Source of the DNA: Halochromatium roseum
GTDB lineage: Bacteria > Pseudomonadota > Gammaproteobacteria > Chromatiales > Chromatiaceae
Direction: 5' to 3'
Length of the DNA: 64,000 nucleotides
Assembly: GCF_016653315.1 (NCBI RefSeq)
Contig: NZ_NHSH01000070.1
Coordinates: forward strand, 68,472-132,471
The notes beneath the pieces were generated by a model. That model saw only the letters and a list, made by a program, of their open reading frames with translations, was not told the origin of the DNA and ran no database searches. Each line of letters opens with the position of its first letter. Position 1 is the stretch's first letter. Position numbers and translations under genes: made by a program. Shown one piece after another: positions 15,086-26,541 of this stretch.

Positions 15086-17182
15086 GTGGCACGTAGCACA
15101 CCAATCGATCGGTACCGAAACCTCGGCATCATGGCGCATATCGATGCCGGCAAGACGACGACGACTGAGCGCATCCTGTTTTACACCGGGCTGTCGCATA
15201 AGATCGGTGAGGTGCATGACGGCGCCGCGACCATGGACTGGATGGAGCAGGAACAAGAGCGGGGGATCACCATCACCTCGGCTGCAACGACCTGCTTCTG
15301 GTCTGGGATGGATCAGCAGTTCCCGGAACATCGAATCAATATCATCGATACTCCAGGGCACGTTGACTTCACCATTGAGGTGGAGCGCTCGCTGCGCGTA
15401 CTCGATGGCGCTTGCACTGTTTTCTGTGCCGTTGGCGGCGTAGAGCCACAGTCTGAAACCGTCTGGCGTCAGGCGGATAAGTACGGTGTACCGCGCATTG
15501 CTTTCGTCAATAAGATGGACCGGATGGGCGCGAATTTCTTGCGTGTCGTCGGTCAAGTCCAAGATCGCTTAGGCGCTGTTGCGGTTCCGCTCCAGCTGCC
15601 GATCGGTGCTGAAGAGGGTTTTGCCGGCGTCGTCGATCTTGTTCGAATGACTGCGATCTACTGGAACGAAGAAGATAAGGGGCTGACCTACGACGCTCGC
15701 GCTATACCGACAGACATGGCTGACGCCTGCGCTGAATGGCGCGAGAAGCTGGTCGAGGCTGCTGCGGAAGCAAATGAAGAGCTGATGGAGAAGTACCTCG
15801 AAGGCGGCGAGCTGACCGAGGATGAGATCCAGGTGGGCATTCGCAAGCGCACGATCAATAACGAGATCGTGCCGATGCTGTGCGGCTCGGCGTTTAAGAA
15901 CAAGGGTGTTCAAGCGATGCTTGATGCGGTGGTCAGATATTTGCCATCGCCACCTGAAGTGCCGGCGATCAAGGGTGTACTGGATGACGCCGCTGAGACC
16001 GTCGAAGAACGTCCATCGAAGGACGATGCTCCCTTTGCTGCCTTGGCCTTCAAGATCGCGACCGACCCCTATGTCGGCACACTGACCTTCTTCCGCGTCT
16101 ATTCCGGCGTGCTGAATGCGGGCGACAGCGTGCTCAATCCGGTCAAGAGTAAAAAGGAGCGGGTCGGGCGTATCCTGCAGATGCACTCGAACGATCGCAA
16201 GGAGATCAAAGAGGTTCGGGCGGGTGACATCGCTGCCGCGGTTGGTCTCAAGGATGTTACGACCGGTGACACCCTTTGCGCGCTCGATAAGCCGATCACA
16301 CTCGAACGGATGGAGTTCCCGGAGCCGGTGATCTCAGTTGCGGTCGAGCCGAAGACCAAGAGCGATCAGGAAAAGATGGGTGTCGCGTTGCAGAAGCTGG
16401 CGCAAGAAGACCCGTCGTTCCGTGTGCGCTCCGACGAAGAATCCGGCCAAACCATCATCTCCGGTATGGGCGAGCTGCATCTGGAGATCATCGTCGACCG
16501 CATGCGACGTGAGTTCAACGTCGAAGCCAACGTCGGTGCGCCGCAGGTCAGCTACCGTGAGACCTTGCGGGCGACGGTCGAGCAGGAGACCAAGTTTGCT
16601 CGCCAGTCTGGTGGTCGCGGCCAATACGGTCACGTCTATATCCGGCTCGAGCCACAGGAGCCGGGCGCTGGTTACGAGTTTACCAATGCGATTGTCGGCG
16701 GTGCGGTCCCGAAGGAATACATCCCAGCTGTTGATAAAGGCATCCAAGAGGCGATGACCAACGGTGTGATCGCCGGTTTCCCGGTGGTCGATGTGAAGGC
16801 AACGCTCTATGACGGCTCGTATCACGAGGTTGACTCGAGCGAGATGGCATTCAAGATCGCGGGCTCAATGGCCTTCAAGGAAGCGGCATCGAAGGCCAAG
16901 CCGGTGTTGCTCGAGCCGATCATGAAGGTCGAGGTGGTGACACCCGAGGAGAACATGGGTGATGTCATGGGCGATCTGAACAGCCGCCGCGGCATGATTC
17001 AGGGGATGGAAGACACACCCTCTGGGAAGATCATCCGTGCCGAAGTGCCGTTGTCGTCGATGTTTGGCTATGCGACGGACTTGCGTTCGGCAACGCAGGG
17101 GCGTGCGAGCTACAGCATGGAGTTCTCCAAGTACAACGAGGTTCCGGCGAGTATCGCCGAGACCGTCGCCAAAAAACGATAG
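15086..17182 (+). CDS. fusA: Elongation factor G
   Basis: GTPase driving ribosomal translocation and, with RRF, ribosome recycling. The protein is 698 aa (E. coli 704). The GTG start gives [20 protein letters not shown]. GTPase motifs are [12 protein letters not shown] (G1), DTPGH (G3) and NKMD (G4). The C-terminal domains IV and V are complete ([23 protein letters not shown]). It precedes tuf by 62 bases. Confidence 0.98.
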   Translation: MARSTPIDRYRNLGIMAHIDAGKTTTTERILFYTGLSHKIGEVHDGAATMDWMEQEQERGITITSAATTCFWSGMDQQFPEHRINIIDTPGHVDFTIEVERSLRVLDGACTVFCAVGGVEPQSETVWRQADKYGVPRIAFVNKMDRMGANFLRVVGQVQDRLGAVAVPLQLPIGAEEGFAGVVDLVRMTAIYWNEEDKGLTYDARAIPTDMADACAEWREKLVEAAAEANEELMEKYLEGGELTEDEIQVGIRKRTINNEIVPMLCGSAFKNKGVQAMLDAVVRYLPSPPEVPAIKGVLDDAAETVEERPSKDDAPFAALAFKIATDPYVGTLTFFRVYSGVLNAGDSVLNPVKSKKERVGRILQMHSNDRKEIKEVRAGDIAAAVGLKDVTTGDTLCALDKPITLERMEFPEPVISVAVEPKTKSDQEKMGVALQKLAQEDPSFRVRSDEESGQTIISGMGELHLEIIVDRMRREFNVEANVGAPQVSYRETLRATVEQETKFARQSGGRGQYGHVYIRLEPQEPGAGYEFTNAIVGGAVPKEYIPAVDKGIQEAMTNGVIAGFPVVDVKATLYDGSYHEVDSSEMAFKIAGSMAFKEAASKAKPVLLEPIMKVEVVTPEENMGDVMGDLNSRRGMIQGMEDTPSGKIIRAEVPLSSMFGYATDLRSATQGRASYSMEFSKYNEVPASIAETVAKKR

Positions 17183-17244
17183 CGTTGACCGCAGCAGGTC
17201 GACGCCCGCTAACGATTGCAGTGGATCTTTGAGGGGATACGGGC

Positions 17245-18435
17245 ATGTCCAAAACAAAGTTCGAGAGAAACAAGGCGCACGTCAACGTTGGCACGATTGG
17301 TCACGTTGACCATGGCAAGACCACGCTGACGGCAGCGATCACGGTGCATCAGGCGAAGAAATTTGGAGGTGAGGCACGCGCCTACGACCAGATTGACAAC
17401 GCCCCAGAAGAGCGCGAGCGCGGCATCACCATTGCCACCGCCCACGTCGAATACGAAACCGATACGCGCCATTACGCCCACGTTGACTGCCCCGGCCACG
17501 CCGACTATGTCAAGAACATGATCACTGGTGCGGCGCAGATGGATGGCGCCATCCTCGTGGTCTCCGCCGCCGATGGTCCCATGCCGCAGACGCGCGAGCA
17601 CATCCTGCTCTCGCGTCAGGTTGGCGTGCCCTACATCGTCGTCTATCTGAACAAAGCCGACATGGTCGACGACGCCGAACTGCTCGAACTCGTCGAGATG
17701 GAAGTGCGCGAGTTGCTCGACAGCTACGAATTCCCCGGCGACGACACCCCCATCATCACCGGCTCCGCGCTCAAAGCGCTCGAAGGCGACGAAAGCGAGA
17801 TCGGCGGCCCCTCCATCGACAAACTCATGGACGCCCTCGACAACTACATTCCCGAGCCCGAGCGCGCCGTTGACGGCGCCTTCCTGATGCCGATCGAAGA
17901 CGTCTTCTCGATCTCCGGGCGTGGCACCGTGGTCACCGGACGCGTTGAGCGCGGCATCATCAAGGTTGGCGAAGAAGTCGAGATCGTCGGCATCAAGGAC
18001 ACCACCAAGACCACCTGCACCGGGGTTGAGATGTTCCGCAAGCTGCTCGACCAAGGTCAAGCCGGCGACAACATCGGTGCCCTGCTGCGCGGCACCAAGC
18101 GCGACGACGTCGAGCGCGGTCAAGTACTGGCCAAGCCCGGCTCGATCACCCCGCACACCCACTTCGAAGCCGAAGTCTACGTGCTGAGCAAAGAAGAAGG
18201 CGGCCGCCACACCCCGTTCTTCAACGGCTACCGCCCGCAGTTCTACTTCCGCACCACCGACGTCACCGGAGCCTGTGAACTGCCCGAAGGCATCGAGATG
18301 GTCATGCCCGGAGACAACGTCAAGATGACGATCAAGCTCATCGCGCCGATCGCGATGGAGGAAGGACTGCGCTTTGCCGTCCGCGAAGGTGGCCGCACCG
18401 TCGGCGCCGGCGTCGTCGCGAAGGTGATCGAGTAA
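17245..18435 (+). CDS. tuf: Elongation factor Tu (second, complete copy)
   Basis: Complete 396 aa EF-Tu in the str-operon (tufA) position after fusA. It starts [20 protein letters not shown] and has G1 GHVDHGKT, G3 DCPGH and G4 NKAD. GAGGGGATACGGGC precedes the ATG. Its sequence from 17272 to 18410 is identical to the first copy at 2-1140, flanked by silent differences on both sides. That pattern indicates recent gene conversion. rpsJ follows after only five bases. Confidence 0.98.
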   Translation: MSKTKFERNKAHVNVGTIGHVDHGKTTLTAAITVHQAKKFGGEARAYDQIDNAPEERERGITIATAHVEYETDTRHYAHVDCPGHADYVKNMITGAAQMDGAILVVSAADGPMPQTREHILLSRQVGVPYIVVYLNKADMVDDAELLELVEMEVRELLDSYEFPGDDTPIITGSALKALEGDESEIGGPSIDKLMDALDNYIPEPERAVDGAFLMPIEDVFSISGRGTVVTGRVERGIIKVGEEVEIVGIKDTTKTTCTGVEMFRKLLDQGQAGDNIGALLRGTKRDDVERGQVLAKPGSITPHTHFEAEVYVLSKEEGGRHTPFFNGYRPQFYFRTTDVTGACELPEGIEMVMPGDNVKMTIKLIAPIAMEEGLRFAVREGGRTVGAGVVAKVIE

Positions 18436-18440
18436 ATCGC

Positions 18441-18752
18441 ATGGCAAGTCAACGCATACGCATTCGACTGAAGGCATTCGATCATCGACTGATCGATCAG
18501 TCCGCCCGCGAGATCGTCGATACGGCCAAGCGCACAGGCGCACAGGTGCGCGGCCCGGTACCGCTGCCCTCGCGCCACGAGCGCTACACCGTGCTGATCT
18601 CGCCGCACGTCAACAAAGACGCACGCGACCAGTACGAACTCCGCACCCATAAGCGGCTGATGGATATCGTTGATCCGACGGACAAGACGGTCGACGCCCT
18701 AATGAAGCTCGACCTGGCTGCCGGCGTCGACGTACAGATCAAACTGAGCTGA
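18441..18752 (+). CDS. rpsJ: 30S ribosomal protein S10 (NusE)
   Basis: Head protein of the 30S subunit that also acts as NusE, the NusB and NusG partner in antitermination. The protein is 103 aa, with [20 protein letters not shown] and the loop [17 protein letters not shown]. It starts five bases after the tuf stop without a strong ribosome site, so translation is probably coupled to tuf. There is therefore no room for a separate S10 leader, and the S10 genes are read through from str. Confidence 0.98.
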   Translation: MASQRIRIRLKAFDHRLIDQSAREIVDTAKRTGAQVRGPVPLPSRHERYTVLISPHVNKDARDQYELRTHKRLMDIVDPTDKTVDALMKLDLAAGVDVQIKLS

Positions 18753-18762
18753 GGTTAAGACG

Positions 18763-19416
18763 ATGGCCATTGGCGTAATCGGCCGCAAAGCCGGTATGAC
18801 CCGCATCTTTAATGACGATGGACAATCGATCCCGGTCACCGTCATTGAGGTGCAGCCCAACCGTGTGACCCAGGCTAAGACTGAAGAACGTGACGGTTAC
18901 CGTGCGGTGCAAGTCACCACTGGCCGCCGTCGTAAAACACGTGTGACGCAGCCACTCGCCGGACATTATGCGAAGGTCGGTGTTGAGCCGGGTACGGTAT
19001 TGCGGGAGTTTCGGCTAGAGCCGGGCGAGGGCGAAGACCTCACCGATGGCGCCGAGCTGAACGTCTCACTGTTCGAGGTAGGGCAGAAGGTAGACGTGCG
19101 GGGTGTCACCATCGGGCGTGGTTTCACTGGCACCATTCGTCGGCACCACTTCCGCGGTCAAGACAGTACGCACGGCAACTCGCTGTCGCATCGGGCTCCG
19201 GGTTCGATTGGCCAATGTCAGACCCCAGGCCGCGTCGTCAAGGGAAAGAAAATGGCCGGGCAGATGGGCAATGTCAATCGTTGTCAGCAGAATCTCGAGG
19301 TCATCCGCGTTGATGCCGAGCGCAATCTGCTGCTGATCCGTGGCGGTGTGCCTGGGCCGGCGGGCGGTCGCCTCGTGGTTGTGCCGTCTGTGAAACAGAA
19401 GAATCGAAAGGGTTAA
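18763..19416 (+). CDS. rplC: 50S ribosomal protein L3
   Basis: Early-assembly 23S rRNA-binding protein near the peptidyl transferase centre, 217 aa. The family hallmarks [37 protein letters not shown] and GKKMAGQMG are present; the Gln of [12 protein letters not shown] lies where PrmB methylates L3. Ten bases separate it from rpsJ. Confidence 0.98.
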   Translation: MAIGVIGRKAGMTRIFNDDGQSIPVTVIEVQPNRVTQAKTEERDGYRAVQVTTGRRRKTRVTQPLAGHYAKVGVEPGTVLREFRLEPGEGEDLTDGAELNVSLFEVGQKVDVRGVTIGRGFTGTIRRHHFRGQDSTHGNSLSHRAPGSIGQCQTPGRVVKGKKMAGQMGNVNRCQQNLEVIRVDAERNLLLIRGGVPGPAGGRLVVVPSVKQKNRKG

Positions 19417-19418
19417 TC

Positions 19419-20027
19419 ATGGAACTGGCTATTCGCAACGCCGAGTCGTCCTCGGTCCAGGTCGCCGACCTGGTCTTTGGCGCGGACTATAAGCCGGGCC
19501 TGGTCCATCAGGTCGTAACGGCCTATATGGCCGGCGGGCGGGCCGGGACCAAGGCGCAAAAGAATCGTTCTGCCGTCAGTGGTGGTGGCGCTAAGCCTTA
19601 TCGCCAGAAGGGGACGGGTCGGGCGCGCGCAGGTACCAGTCGCAGCCCACTGTGGCGCAGTGGTGGTGTGACCTTCGCCGCGCAGCCGCGCAACTATGAG
19701 CAGAAGGTCAATCGCAAGATGTACCGTGGCGCATTGCGCTCGATCGTCTCTGAGTTGGTCCGCGCCGATCGCCTGCTGGTGGTCTCCGAGTTCACGATTG
19801 AAGCGCCCAAGACCAAAGCGGTGCTCGCGAAGCTCGCCGAGCTGAACCTCGAGCGTGCGTTGGTGCTGGTCGACGAGGTGGATGACAACCTCGCGTTGGG
19901 CGCGCGCAATCTGCCTGGGGTTTGGGTAGATACGGCTGCCGGTGTTGATCCGGTGAGCCTTGTTGCTGCGGAGCAGGTTCTGATCACAGAGGCCGCGCTG
20001 CGCCGTCTAGAGGAGCGTTTGTCATGA
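19419..20027 (+). CDS. rplD: 50S ribosomal protein L4
   Basis: Lines the exit tunnel with a long loop ([20 protein letters not shown]) and in E. coli also represses the S10 operon. The 202 aa length is typical. It begins two bases after rplC and overlaps rplW by four bases. Confidence 0.98.
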   Translation: MELAIRNAESSSVQVADLVFGADYKPGLVHQVVTAYMAGGRAGTKAQKNRSAVSGGGAKPYRQKGTGRARAGTSRSPLWRSGGVTFAAQPRNYEQKVNRKMYRGALRSIVSELVRADRLLVVSEFTIEAPKTKAVLAKLAELNLERALVLVDEVDDNLALGARNLPGVWVDTAAGVDPVSLVAAEQVLITEAALRRLEERLS

Positions 20028-20332
20028 ATGCCGGCGTCAATCAAGAGCGACTGATGAAGGTATTGCTCGGACCGATCATTTCCGAGAAGGCCTCTATCGT
20101 TGCGGATCAGTCCGCGCAATATGCATTCCGGGTCGAGCCGACAGCGACCAAGCGTGAGATCGGGCAGGCCGTTGAGCTATTGTTCGAGGTCAAGGTCGAT
20201 GCCGTGCAGGTACTTAACGTCAAAGGCAAAGCGAAGCGCTTCGGCGGTCGGCTGGGCAAGCGTCCGGGTTGGCGTAAGGCCTACGTGCGCCTCGCACCTG
20301 GCAACGACATCGACTTCGGGGGCGGGGCCTGA
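20024..20332 (+). CDS. rplW: 50S ribosomal protein L23
   Basis: Protein at the tunnel exit that docks trigger factor and SRP. The protein is 102 aa, with [20 protein letters not shown] at the N-terminus and the basic loop [20 protein letters not shown]. Its ATG overlaps the rplD stop (ATGA). Confidence 0.97.
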   Translation: MNAGVNQERLMKVLLGPIISEKASIVADQSAQYAFRVEPTATKREIGQAVELLFEVKVDAVQVLNVKGKAKRFGGRLGKRPGWRKAYVRLAPGNDIDFGGGA

Positions 20333-20379
20333 TCGGCGGAGCTTAGGCTAAGGCCCACCAAAGATACGGATCACAGACA

Positions 20380-21207
20380 ATGGCTATCGTAAAAACAAAA
20401 CCGACGTCGCCAGGCCGGCGTTTCGTCGTCAAGATCACTGGCGCCGGGCTGCACAAGGGTGCGCCACACGAGGCCTTGGTCACCAAGAAGTCGAAGACTG
20501 GCGGCCGCAATAATCAGGGCCGTATCTCGGTACGCCATCGCGGTGGTGGCCATAAGCAGCGTTATCGCATCATTGATTTCAAGCGTCGCAAGCAGGGCAT
20601 TCCCGCGATTGTTGAGCGGATTGAGTACGATCCTAACCGCAGCGCAAACATCGCCTTGCTGAAGTACGCCGATGGTGAGCGCGCCTACATCATCGCGCCC
20701 AAGGGGCTGACCGAAGGGGCCGCAGTGATGGCCGGAGAAGCGGCACCGATCGCTGCCGGTAACTGCTTGCCGCTACGCAATATCCCGGTGGGTACCGAGG
20801 TGCACTGCATTGAGATGCGGCCAGGCAAGGGCGCTCAGATTGCTCGTGCCGCTGGTGCCTCGGTCCAGTTGGTGGCTCGCGAGGGCAACTTCGCAACCCT
20901 GCGGCTTCGCTCCGGAGAAATGCGCAAGGTGCAGGCTGACTGCCGCGCGGTGATTGGCGTCGTCGGCAACGGCGAGCACAGCCTGCGTAAGCTCGGTAAG
21001 GCCGGAGCATCGCGTTGGCGCGGAGTGCGTCCGACCGTACGCGGTGTCGTGATGAACCCGGTCGATCACCCGCACGGCGGTGGTGAAGGCCGGACCTCGG
21101 GTGGTCGTCACCCGGTGAGTCCTTGGGGTGTTCCCACCAAGGGTCACAAGACTCGAAACAACAAGCGTACGGACGGCATGATCGTACGTCGTCGTCGGCG
21201 CAAGTAA
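20380..21207 (+). CDS. rplB: 50S ribosomal protein L2
   Basis: Conserved 23S rRNA-binding protein required for subunit association, 275 aa. The C-terminal signature [20 protein letters not shown] contains the histidine implicated in peptidyl transferase function. It follows rplW after 47 bases. Confidence 0.98.
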   Translation: MAIVKTKPTSPGRRFVVKITGAGLHKGAPHEALVTKKSKTGGRNNQGRISVRHRGGGHKQRYRIIDFKRRKQGIPAIVERIEYDPNRSANIALLKYADGERAYIIAPKGLTEGAAVMAGEAAPIAAGNCLPLRNIPVGTEVHCIEMRPGKGAQIARAAGASVQLVAREGNFATLRLRSGEMRKVQADCRAVIGVVGNGEHSLRKLGKAGASRWRGVRPTVRGVVMNPVDHPHGGGEGRTSGGRHPVSPWGVPTKGHKTRNNKRTDGMIVRRRRRK

Positions 21208-21228
21208 GACAACGCGAGGAGCGATCAC

Positions 21229-21507
21229 GTGGCACGTTCGATCCACAAGGGTCCATTTATCGATCATCACTTGGCCAAAAAGGTCGAGGATGCGGTGGCC
21301 CAGAATAGTAAGCGGCCGATCAAGACATGGTCTCGCCGGTCAATGATTTTGCCGGAGATGGTTGGGTTGACCATCGCCGTCTATAACGGTCGCCAGCACG
21401 TGCCGGTGTTGATCAATGAAAACATGATCGGCCACAAGCTCGGCGAGTTCGCGCTGACCCGGACCTTCCGCGGTCATGCGGCGGATCGCAAAGCGAAGAA
21501 GCGCTAG
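21229..21507 (+). CDS. rpsS: 30S ribosomal protein S19
   Basis: Head protein of the 30S, 92 aa, with [20 protein letters not shown] and the C-terminal [20 protein letters not shown]. It uses a GTG start at 21229 with GCGAGGAGCG upstream. Confidence 0.97.
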   Translation: MARSIHKGPFIDHHLAKKVEDAVAQNSKRPIKTWSRRSMILPEMVGLTIAVYNGRQHVPVLINENMIGHKLGEFALTRTFRGHAADRKAKKR

Positions 21508-21517
21508 GGGATTTGGC

Positions 21518-21862
21518 ATGCAAGCAGCAGCGACACTGAAGTACGCGCGCATCTCGGCGCAGAAAGCGCGTTTGGTCGCGGATCAGATCCGCGGACAGCA
21601 CGTTGAGCAGGCCCTGAATGACCTGGCATTTAGCACCAAGAAAGGCGCGCGCATGCTGCGCAAGCTCTTGGAGTCGGCGATCGCCAATGCAGAGAATAAC
21701 GCCGGTGCCGACATCGATCAGCTGCACGTCGTCGAGGTGCAGGTGGGCGAGGGTCCGACGATGAAGCGCCTGCGGGCTCGGGCCAAAGGCCGGGCGTCGC
21801 GGATCTTAAAACGCACCAGCCACATTAGTGTCCGGGTAGCAGAACGCGACGGTCGGGGTTGA
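21518..21862 (+). CDS. rplV: 50S ribosomal protein L22
   Basis: Tunnel-constriction protein, 114 aa (E. coli 110). The ATG at 21518 gives [20 protein letters not shown], the family start, and has AGGGGATTTGG upstream. A longer frame from 21476 overlaps rpsS. The beta-hairpin [19 protein letters not shown] is wild type; macrolide resistance changes map to it in other species. Confidence 0.97.
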   Translation: MQAAATLKYARISAQKARLVADQIRGQHVEQALNDLAFSTKKGARMLRKLLESAIANAENNAGADIDQLHVVEVQVGEGPTMKRLRARAKGRASRILKRTSHISVRVAERDGRG

Positions 21863-21865
21863 GGC

Positions 21866-22540
21866 ATGGGACAGAAAGTACATCCAGTTGGTATTCGGCT
21901 TGGTATCGTCAAGGATTGGAATTCGACCTGGTACGCAAGCACAAAAGATTATCCTGATCTGTTGAACAACGATCTCGAGGTGCGGGAGTTTCTGAAGAAG
22001 AAGCTGTCGAATGCCTCGGTCAGTCGTATTCAGATCAATCGCCCAGCGCGTAATGCGCATATCACCATCCATACCGCACGACCCGGCGTCGTGATCGGTA
22101 AAAAGGGTGGCGATATCGACAAGCTGCGCGCTGAGGTCTCGGAGCGGATGGGCATTCCGGTGCACATCAGCATTGAGGAGATCCGTAAACCTGAGCTCGA
22201 TGCGCAGTTGGTTGCCGAGGGGATCGCCCAGCAGCTCGAGCGGCGCATCATGTTCCGGCGTGCGATGAAGCGGGCCGTCCAAGGCACGATGCGGGCTGGT
22301 GCGGGTGGTGTTCGAGTGAATATCGCAGGTCGCCTCAATGGTGCCGAGATCGCGCGCTCCGAATGGTATCGTGAGGGCCGGGTGCCGCTGCATACGCTAC
22401 GGGCTGATATCGACTACGGCTTTGCCGAAGCGCGGACCACGTACGGCATCCTCGGGGTGAAAGTATGGGTCTTCCGCGGCGAGATCCTGTCCGATTTCCC
22501 CGGTACCGGCGTCAAAGACAAGACCGATAAGAAGGGTTGA
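21866..22540 (+). CDS. rpsC: 30S ribosomal protein S3
   Basis: Forms the mRNA entry site and helicase activity with S4 and S5. The protein is 224 aa with the KH domain ([17 protein letters not shown]) and C-terminal domain. It starts three bases after rplV. Confidence 0.98.
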   Translation: MGQKVHPVGIRLGIVKDWNSTWYASTKDYPDLLNNDLEVREFLKKKLSNASVSRIQINRPARNAHITIHTARPGVVIGKKGGDIDKLRAEVSERMGIPVHISIEEIRKPELDAQLVAEGIAQQLERRIMFRRAMKRAVQGTMRAGAGGVRVNIAGRLNGAEIARSEWYREGRVPLHTLRADIDYGFAEARTTYGILGVKVWVFRGEILSDFPGTGVKDKTDKKG

Positions 22541-22543
22541 GCC

Positions 22544-22957
22544 ATGCTGCAACCAAAACGTACAAAATTCCGAAAGCAGCATAAGGGCCGCAACCGGGGC
22601 TTGGCGCAGAGTGGTAGCCAGGTATCCTTTGGTGAATACGGCCTGAAGGCTGTCGGTCGAGGACGGTTAACTGCCCGTCAGATCGAGGCCGCTCGACGTG
22701 CCATCACCCGTAAGGTGAAACGCGGCGGCAAGCTATGGATTCGTGTCTTCCCTGATAAGCCAGTCTCGAAGAAACCGCTCGAGGTTCGCATGGGTAAAGG
22801 CAAGGGCAACGTCGAGTATTGGGTCGCGCTGATCCAGCCGGGTCGGATGCTCTACGAGATCGAGGGGGTCACCGAGGAATTGGCGCGCGACGCCTTTCAA
22901 CTCGCTGCGGCCAAGCTGCCAGTGCAGACTCGATTCGAGAAGAGGACAGTGCTCTGA
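22544..22957 (+). CDS. rplP: 50S ribosomal protein L16
   Basis: Late-assembly protein near the A-site tRNA elbow, 137 aa, with [19 protein letters not shown] and the [21 protein letters not shown] region. The stop overlaps the rpmC start by one base (TGATG), implying translational coupling. Confidence 0.98.
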   Translation: MLQPKRTKFRKQHKGRNRGLAQSGSQVSFGEYGLKAVGRGRLTARQIEAARRAITRKVKRGGKLWIRVFPDKPVSKKPLEVRMGKGKGNVEYWVALIQPGRMLYEIEGVTEELARDAFQLAAAKLPVQTRFEKRTVL

Positions 22958-23166
22958 TGAAAGCTCAAGAATTACGCGCACTCGGCACCGCTGAACTCGA
23001 GAAGCGACTGCACGAATTGCTCAGGGAGCAGTTCAATCTGCGCATGCAGCAACGCACCGGTCAGCTTTCGATGCCTTCCCAAGTCAAGGCCGTGCGCCGT
23101 GACATCTCTCGGGTGAAGACCCTGATGACAGAGCAAACCAAGGCGGCGGCGGGGACCGGTCAATGA
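22957..23166 (+). CDS. rpmC: 50S ribosomal protein L29
   Basis: Small two-helix protein at the tunnel exit, 69 aa, with [20 protein letters not shown] and [10 protein letters not shown]. The ATG at 22957 shares a base with the rplP stop. A longer frame starting at 22819 runs inside rplP and is not a real extension. Confidence 0.97.
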   Translation: MKAQELRALGTAELEKRLHELLREQFNLRMQQRTGQLSMPSQVKAVRRDISRVKTLMTEQTKAAAGTGQ

Positions 23167-23423
23167 GTGAGAAGACTGAGAGCAATCGCGTACTCACCGG
23201 GCAGGTGATTAGCAACGCAATGGACAAGACCATTACCGTGGTCATCGATCGTCGGGTGAAGCATCCGCTCTACGGTAAGTTTATGCGTCGCTCGACCAAG
23301 ATCCATGCGCATGATGACGCGAACGAGTGCAATAAGGGCGATTTAGTGCGTGTCGAGCAATGCCGCCCGCTGTCGAAAACCAAGAGCTGGCGGTTGGTCG
23401 AGGTCATTGAGCGCGCCCGCTAG
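23163..23423 (+). CDS. rpsQ: 30S ribosomal protein S17
   Basis: Primary 16S rRNA-binding protein of OB fold, 86 aa, with [20 protein letters not shown] and the C-terminal [17 protein letters not shown]. Its ATG overlaps the rpmC stop by four bases. A 104-nt spacer to rplN marks the S10/spc operon boundary. Confidence 0.97.
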   Translation: MSEKTESNRVLTGQVISNAMDKTITVVIDRRVKHPLYGKFMRRSTKIHAHDDANECNKGDLVRVEQCRPLSKTKSWRLVEVIERAR

Positions 23424-23527
23424 GCAGCGTCTCGGCAGGTCTTCTCTCGCTTTAGATATGCAGACCAGACGTGCAGACCAGGCTTCGGTCGGCACCCGCT
23501 CAGCAGTTGCAAAGGTAGGTTCAACCA

Positions 23528-23896
23528 ATGATTCAAATGCAGACCCGCCTCAGCGTGGCCGACAACAGCGGAGCGCGCTCGGTGCAGTGCATCAAGGTGC
23601 TTGGCGGCTCGCATCGACGGTACGCGGGCATTGGCGATGTGGTCAAGGTCACGGTGAAGGATGCGATCCCGCGTGGCAAGGTCAAGAAGGGCGACGTGTT
23701 CAACGCGGTTGTCGTGCGGACGCGCCAGGGTGTTCGCCGCCCGGATGGCTCGCGGATTCGGTTCGACGGCAATGCCGCCGTGCTGCTCAACAACCAGTTG
23801 CAGCCGATCGGCACCCGCATCTTTGGCCCGGTTACGCGTGAGCTCCGCGGTGAGCGCTTCATGAAGATCATCTCGCTGGCGCCCGAGGTCCTCTAA
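23528..23896 (+). CDS. rplN: 50S ribosomal protein L14
   Basis: Inter-subunit bridge protein and RsfS partner, 122 aa, with [20 protein letters not shown] and the C-terminal [13 protein letters not shown]. It is the first gene of the spc set. A ribosome site AAAGGTAGG lies upstream. Confidence 0.98.
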   Translation: MIQMQTRLSVADNSGARSVQCIKVLGGSHRRYAGIGDVVKVTVKDAIPRGKVKKGDVFNAVVVRTRQGVRRPDGSRIRFDGNAAVLLNNQLQPIGTRIFGPVTRELRGERFMKIISLAPEVL

Positions 23897-23898
23897 AC

Positions 23899-24216
23899 AT
23901 GAATAAGATCAAGGTAGGCGATGACGTAATGGTCATTGCTGGTAAAGACAAAGGCAAGCGCGGCACCATTCTCAAGATGGACGGTGACCGGGTCGTGGTG
24001 GAAAACGTCAATATGGCGAAGAAGCACCAGAAGCCGAACCCGCAAAAAGGCGTCCCCGGCGGCATCGTCGACAAGGAGATGCCTCTGCATCGCTCGAACG
24101 TGGGTCTCTATAACCCGGCGCTCGGGCGTGCAGACCGGATTGGCTTCAAGACGCTTGAAGACGGAAACAAGGTTCGGATTTTCAAGTCTGACGGCGAAGT
24201 CGTGGACGTTGGGTAA
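23899..24216 (+). CDS. rplX: 50S ribosomal protein L24
   Basis: Assembly-initiator protein of KOW fold, 105 aa, with [20 protein letters not shown], then [19 protein letters not shown]. It begins two bases after rplN. Confidence 0.98.
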   Translation: MNKIKVGDDVMVIAGKDKGKRGTILKMDGDRVVVENVNMAKKHQKPNPQKGVPGGIVDKEMPLHRSNVGLYNPALGRADRIGFKTLEDGNKVRIFKSDGEVVDVG

Positions 24217-24220
24217 GCAT

Positions 24221-24760
24221 ATGTCTAGGTTGCAGACACTCTACAACGAGAAGTATGTCGGTGAGCTGAAAGAGCGCTTTGGCTTCAAGAGCGTGATGCA
24301 GGTTCCGCGGCTGACGAAGATCACCCTCAACATGGGTGTGGGTGAAGCCGTGACTGATAAAAAGGTCATGGACTTTGCGGTGGGCGATCTGACCAAGATC
24401 GCAGGCCAAAAGCCAGTTGTGACCAACGCGCGCAAGTCCGTCGCCGGGTTCAAGATCCGCGAGGGCTGGCCAGTCGGTTGCAAGGTGACACTTCGTCGCG
24501 AACGGATGTATGAATTCCTCGACCGGCTGATCAACGTCGCGATGCCGCGCGTGCGGGACTTCCGCGGCCTCAGTCCGAAGGCATTCGACGGCCGCGGCAA
24601 TTATTCGCTGGGTGTCCGCGAGCAGATCATCTTCCCAGAGATCGACTACGACAAGATCGACTCGGTGCGCGGGCTCGATGTCGTCATCACGACGACGGCG
24701 CGCAATGACGAGGAAGGGCGCGCGTTGCTCGAGGCCTTCCAGTTCCCATTCCGTACCTAA
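24221..24760 (+). CDS. rplE: 50S ribosomal protein L5
   Basis: 5S rRNA-binding protein contacting P-site tRNA, 179 aa, with [14 protein letters not shown] and [20 protein letters not shown]. The ATG at 24221 gives [14 protein letters not shown] longer frame from 23936 lies over rplX and is discarded. Confidence 0.97.
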   Translation: MSRLQTLYNEKYVGELKERFGFKSVMQVPRLTKITLNMGVGEAVTDKKVMDFAVGDLTKIAGQKPVVTNARKSVAGFKIREGWPVGCKVTLRRERMYEFLDRLINVAMPRVRDFRGLSPKAFDGRGNYSLGVREQIIFPEIDYDKIDSVRGLDVVITTTARNDEEGRALLEAFQFPFRT

Positions 24761-24776
24761 TTTTCGGAGGCAAAGG

Positions 24777-25082
24777 TTGGCGAAAAAGAGCATGATTGCG
24801 CGCGACGTCAAACGCGCAAAGATCGCGAAGCGTTACGCAGAGCGCCGCGCGCAGTTGAAGGCAGTGATCAACGATCGAAGCGCTGAGCCAGAGCAGGTTG
24901 AAGCGGCAGTCGTGGCGCTGCAGAAGCTGCCGCGTGATGCCAGCCCGACGCGTTATCAGCGTCGTTGCAAGATCAGCGGACGGCCGCACTCTGTCTACCG
25001 CAAGTTCGGGCTTGGTCGCAACAAGCTGCGGGAAGCCGTCATGCGCGGTGATGTACCGGGCGTTGTGAAGGCTAGCTGGTAA
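24777..25082 (+). CDS. rpsN: 30S ribosomal protein S14 (TTG start)
   Basis: 16S rRNA-binding head protein, 101 aa, the same as E. coli, of the zinc-free long form (no CxxC pairs), with [20 protein letters not shown] and [20 protein letters not shown]. The reading frame opens with TTG at 24777, with CGGAGG at 24765-24770 in ideal spacing. The next ATG (24792) would remove the conserved AKKS. TTG is rare for ribosomal proteins and may lower initiation. Confidence 0.95.
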   Translation: MAKKSMIARDVKRAKIAKRYAERRAQLKAVINDRSAEPEQVEAAVVALQKLPRDASPTRYQRRCKISGRPHSVYRKFGLGRNKLREAVMRGDVPGVVKASW

Positions 25083-25083
25083 A

Positions 25084-25111
25084 GAAGCCGATCTGCTGAA
25101 GCCGATCTGCT
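25084..25111 (+). repeat. 14-bp perfect tandem duplication in the rpsN-rpsH spacer
   Basis: GAAGCCGATCTGCT occurs twice head to tail (25084-25097, 25098-25111), starting one base after the rpsN stop. The rest of the 139-nt spacer holds no gene. Confidence 0.9.
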
Positions 25112-25221
25112 AAAAAATCGATCGGAATGTCCGATCAACCTGTTCGCTCAGTGTCGAGCAGGATCGAGAAACCCGAGCGGGTATCGCGCTCTCATCAGCG
25201 GTCTGACCCCGGAGTAAAACA

Positions 25222-25620
25222 ATGAGTATGACCGATCCCATTGCGGATATGCTAACGCGTATCCGTAACGGCCAAGCGCGCGGCAAGATCACGATCTCGA
25301 TGCCGCTGTCGAAGAAAAAGCTGGCCGTCGCCAACCTCCTTAGGGATGAGGGCTACATCGCCGACGTCTCCGTCGAAGACGATGACAGCGTCAAGCCACA
25401 GCTGGTCCTCAAACTGAAATATTACCGCGGCAAGCCGGTTATCGAGTACCTGAAGCGGGTCTCACGGCCAGGCTTGCGTATCTATCGCGGCAAAGACGAG
25501 CTTCCCAGCGTCTGGGGTGGGCTCGGCGTCGTGATCATATCGACCTCGCAGGGCTTGATGTCCGATCGTGCCGCGCGTAAGGCCGGCCACGGTGGCGAGA
25601 TCCTGGCCTACGTCGCCTAG
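25222..25620 (+). CDS. rpsH: 30S ribosomal protein S8
   Basis: Central-domain 16S rRNA-binding protein and, in E. coli, translational repressor of the spc operon. The protein is 132 aa, starting [18 protein letters not shown] with the C-terminal [18 protein letters not shown]. The start is normal, with GGAG nearby. Confidence 0.97.
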   Translation: MSMTDPIADMLTRIRNGQARGKITISMPLSKKKLAVANLLRDEGYIADVSVEDDDSVKPQLVLKLKYYRGKPVIEYLKRVSRPGLRIYRGKDELPSVWGGLGVVIISTSQGLMSDRAARKAGHGGEILAYVA

Positions 25621-25631
25621 GGGAGGATGTC

Positions 25632-26165
25632 ATGTCTAGAATAGGTAAGGCGCCGGTCCAGGTGCCGAAGGGTGTTGACATCAAGATGGCGGGCCGTGAG
25701 GTCACTGTGAAAGGGCCGAAAGGCTCGCTCTCGTGGTCGATACATCCGTACGTTGAGGTCGATATCGATGGCGCTGTCCTGACCACGCGCCCGGCGAACG
25801 ACAGCGATTCACAGTGGGCGATGGTCGGCACCACGCGTGCTCTCCTGAACAACATGGTTCAAGGCGTCAGCAGCGGCTTCGAGCGTAAGCTCAGCCTGGT
25901 TGGCGTTGGCTATCGCGCACAGGCTAAGGGCAAGGTGCTCAATCTGGCCCTTGGATTCTCGCATCCCATCGACTTCCCAGTTCCGGACGGGATCGAGATC
26001 GAGACACCCACGCCGACGGAGATCGTCGTGCGCGGGATCGACAAGCAGAAAGTCGGTCAGGTGTCTGCCGTGATTCGCGGGTTCCGTCCGCCGGAACCTT
26101 ACAAGGGCAAGGGTGTTCGTTACGCGGATGAGCAGGTTCTGCGTAAAGAAGCCAAGAAGAAATAG
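25632..26165 (+). CDS. rplF: 50S ribosomal protein L6
   Basis: Protein near the sarcin-ricin loop, 177 aa, with [15 protein letters not shown] and the C-terminal signature with [22 protein letters not shown] precedes the ATG. Confidence 0.98.
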   Translation: MSRIGKAPVQVPKGVDIKMAGREVTVKGPKGSLSWSIHPYVEVDIDGAVLTTRPANDSDSQWAMVGTTRALLNNMVQGVSSGFERKLSLVGVGYRAQAKGKVLNLALGFSHPIDFPVPDGIEIETPTPTEIVVRGIDKQKVGQVSAVIRGFRPPEPYKGKGVRYADEQVLRKEAKKK

Positions 26166-26174
26166 GTGATGCGG

Positions 26175-26531
26175 ATGGATAAGAAACATGCCCGGCTTCG
26201 GCGTGCGACGCGCGCTCGGGCCAAGATTCGCGAGATCGGTGGCTATCGGCTCTGCGTCTATCGCACGCCACGACACATTTACGCCCAGGTCATCGGCGAA
26301 GGCGGTGATCGCGTGATCGCCTGTGCCTCGACCGTTGAAAAAGAGCTGAAGGCTGCCTGCGAGGGGCATACCGGTAACGTCAGCGCGGCCGCTAGGATCG
26401 GCCATGCGATTGCCGAGCGGGCTCGCTCTGCTGGGGTCGAAAAGGTGAGCTTCGATCGCTCTGGCTTTAAATATCACGGCCGCGTCAAGGCGCTCGCCGA
26501 CTCCGCGCGTGAGCACGGGCTTCAGTTCTGA
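26175..26531 (+). CDS. rplR: 50S ribosomal protein L18
   Basis: 5S rRNA-binding protein, 118 aa, starting [18 protein letters not shown] and ending [18 protein letters not shown]. The ATG at 26175 matches the E. coli start. In-frame GTG/ATG codons at 26166 and 26169 would add two or three residues, and AGGTG at 26164 fits 26175 best. Confidence 0.95.
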   Translation: MDKKHARLRRATRARAKIREIGGYRLCVYRTPRHIYAQVIGEGGDRVIACASTVEKELKAACEGHTGNVSAAARIGHAIAERARSAGVEKVSFDRSGFKYHGRVKALADSAREHGLQF

Positions 26532-26541
26532 GGAGACGCAG

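Noticed and set aside
17209-18543. 444-residue minus-strand frame over the second tuf
   Set aside because: Reverse-strand shadow of a highly codon-biased gene; it extends into rpsJ and has no family resemblance.
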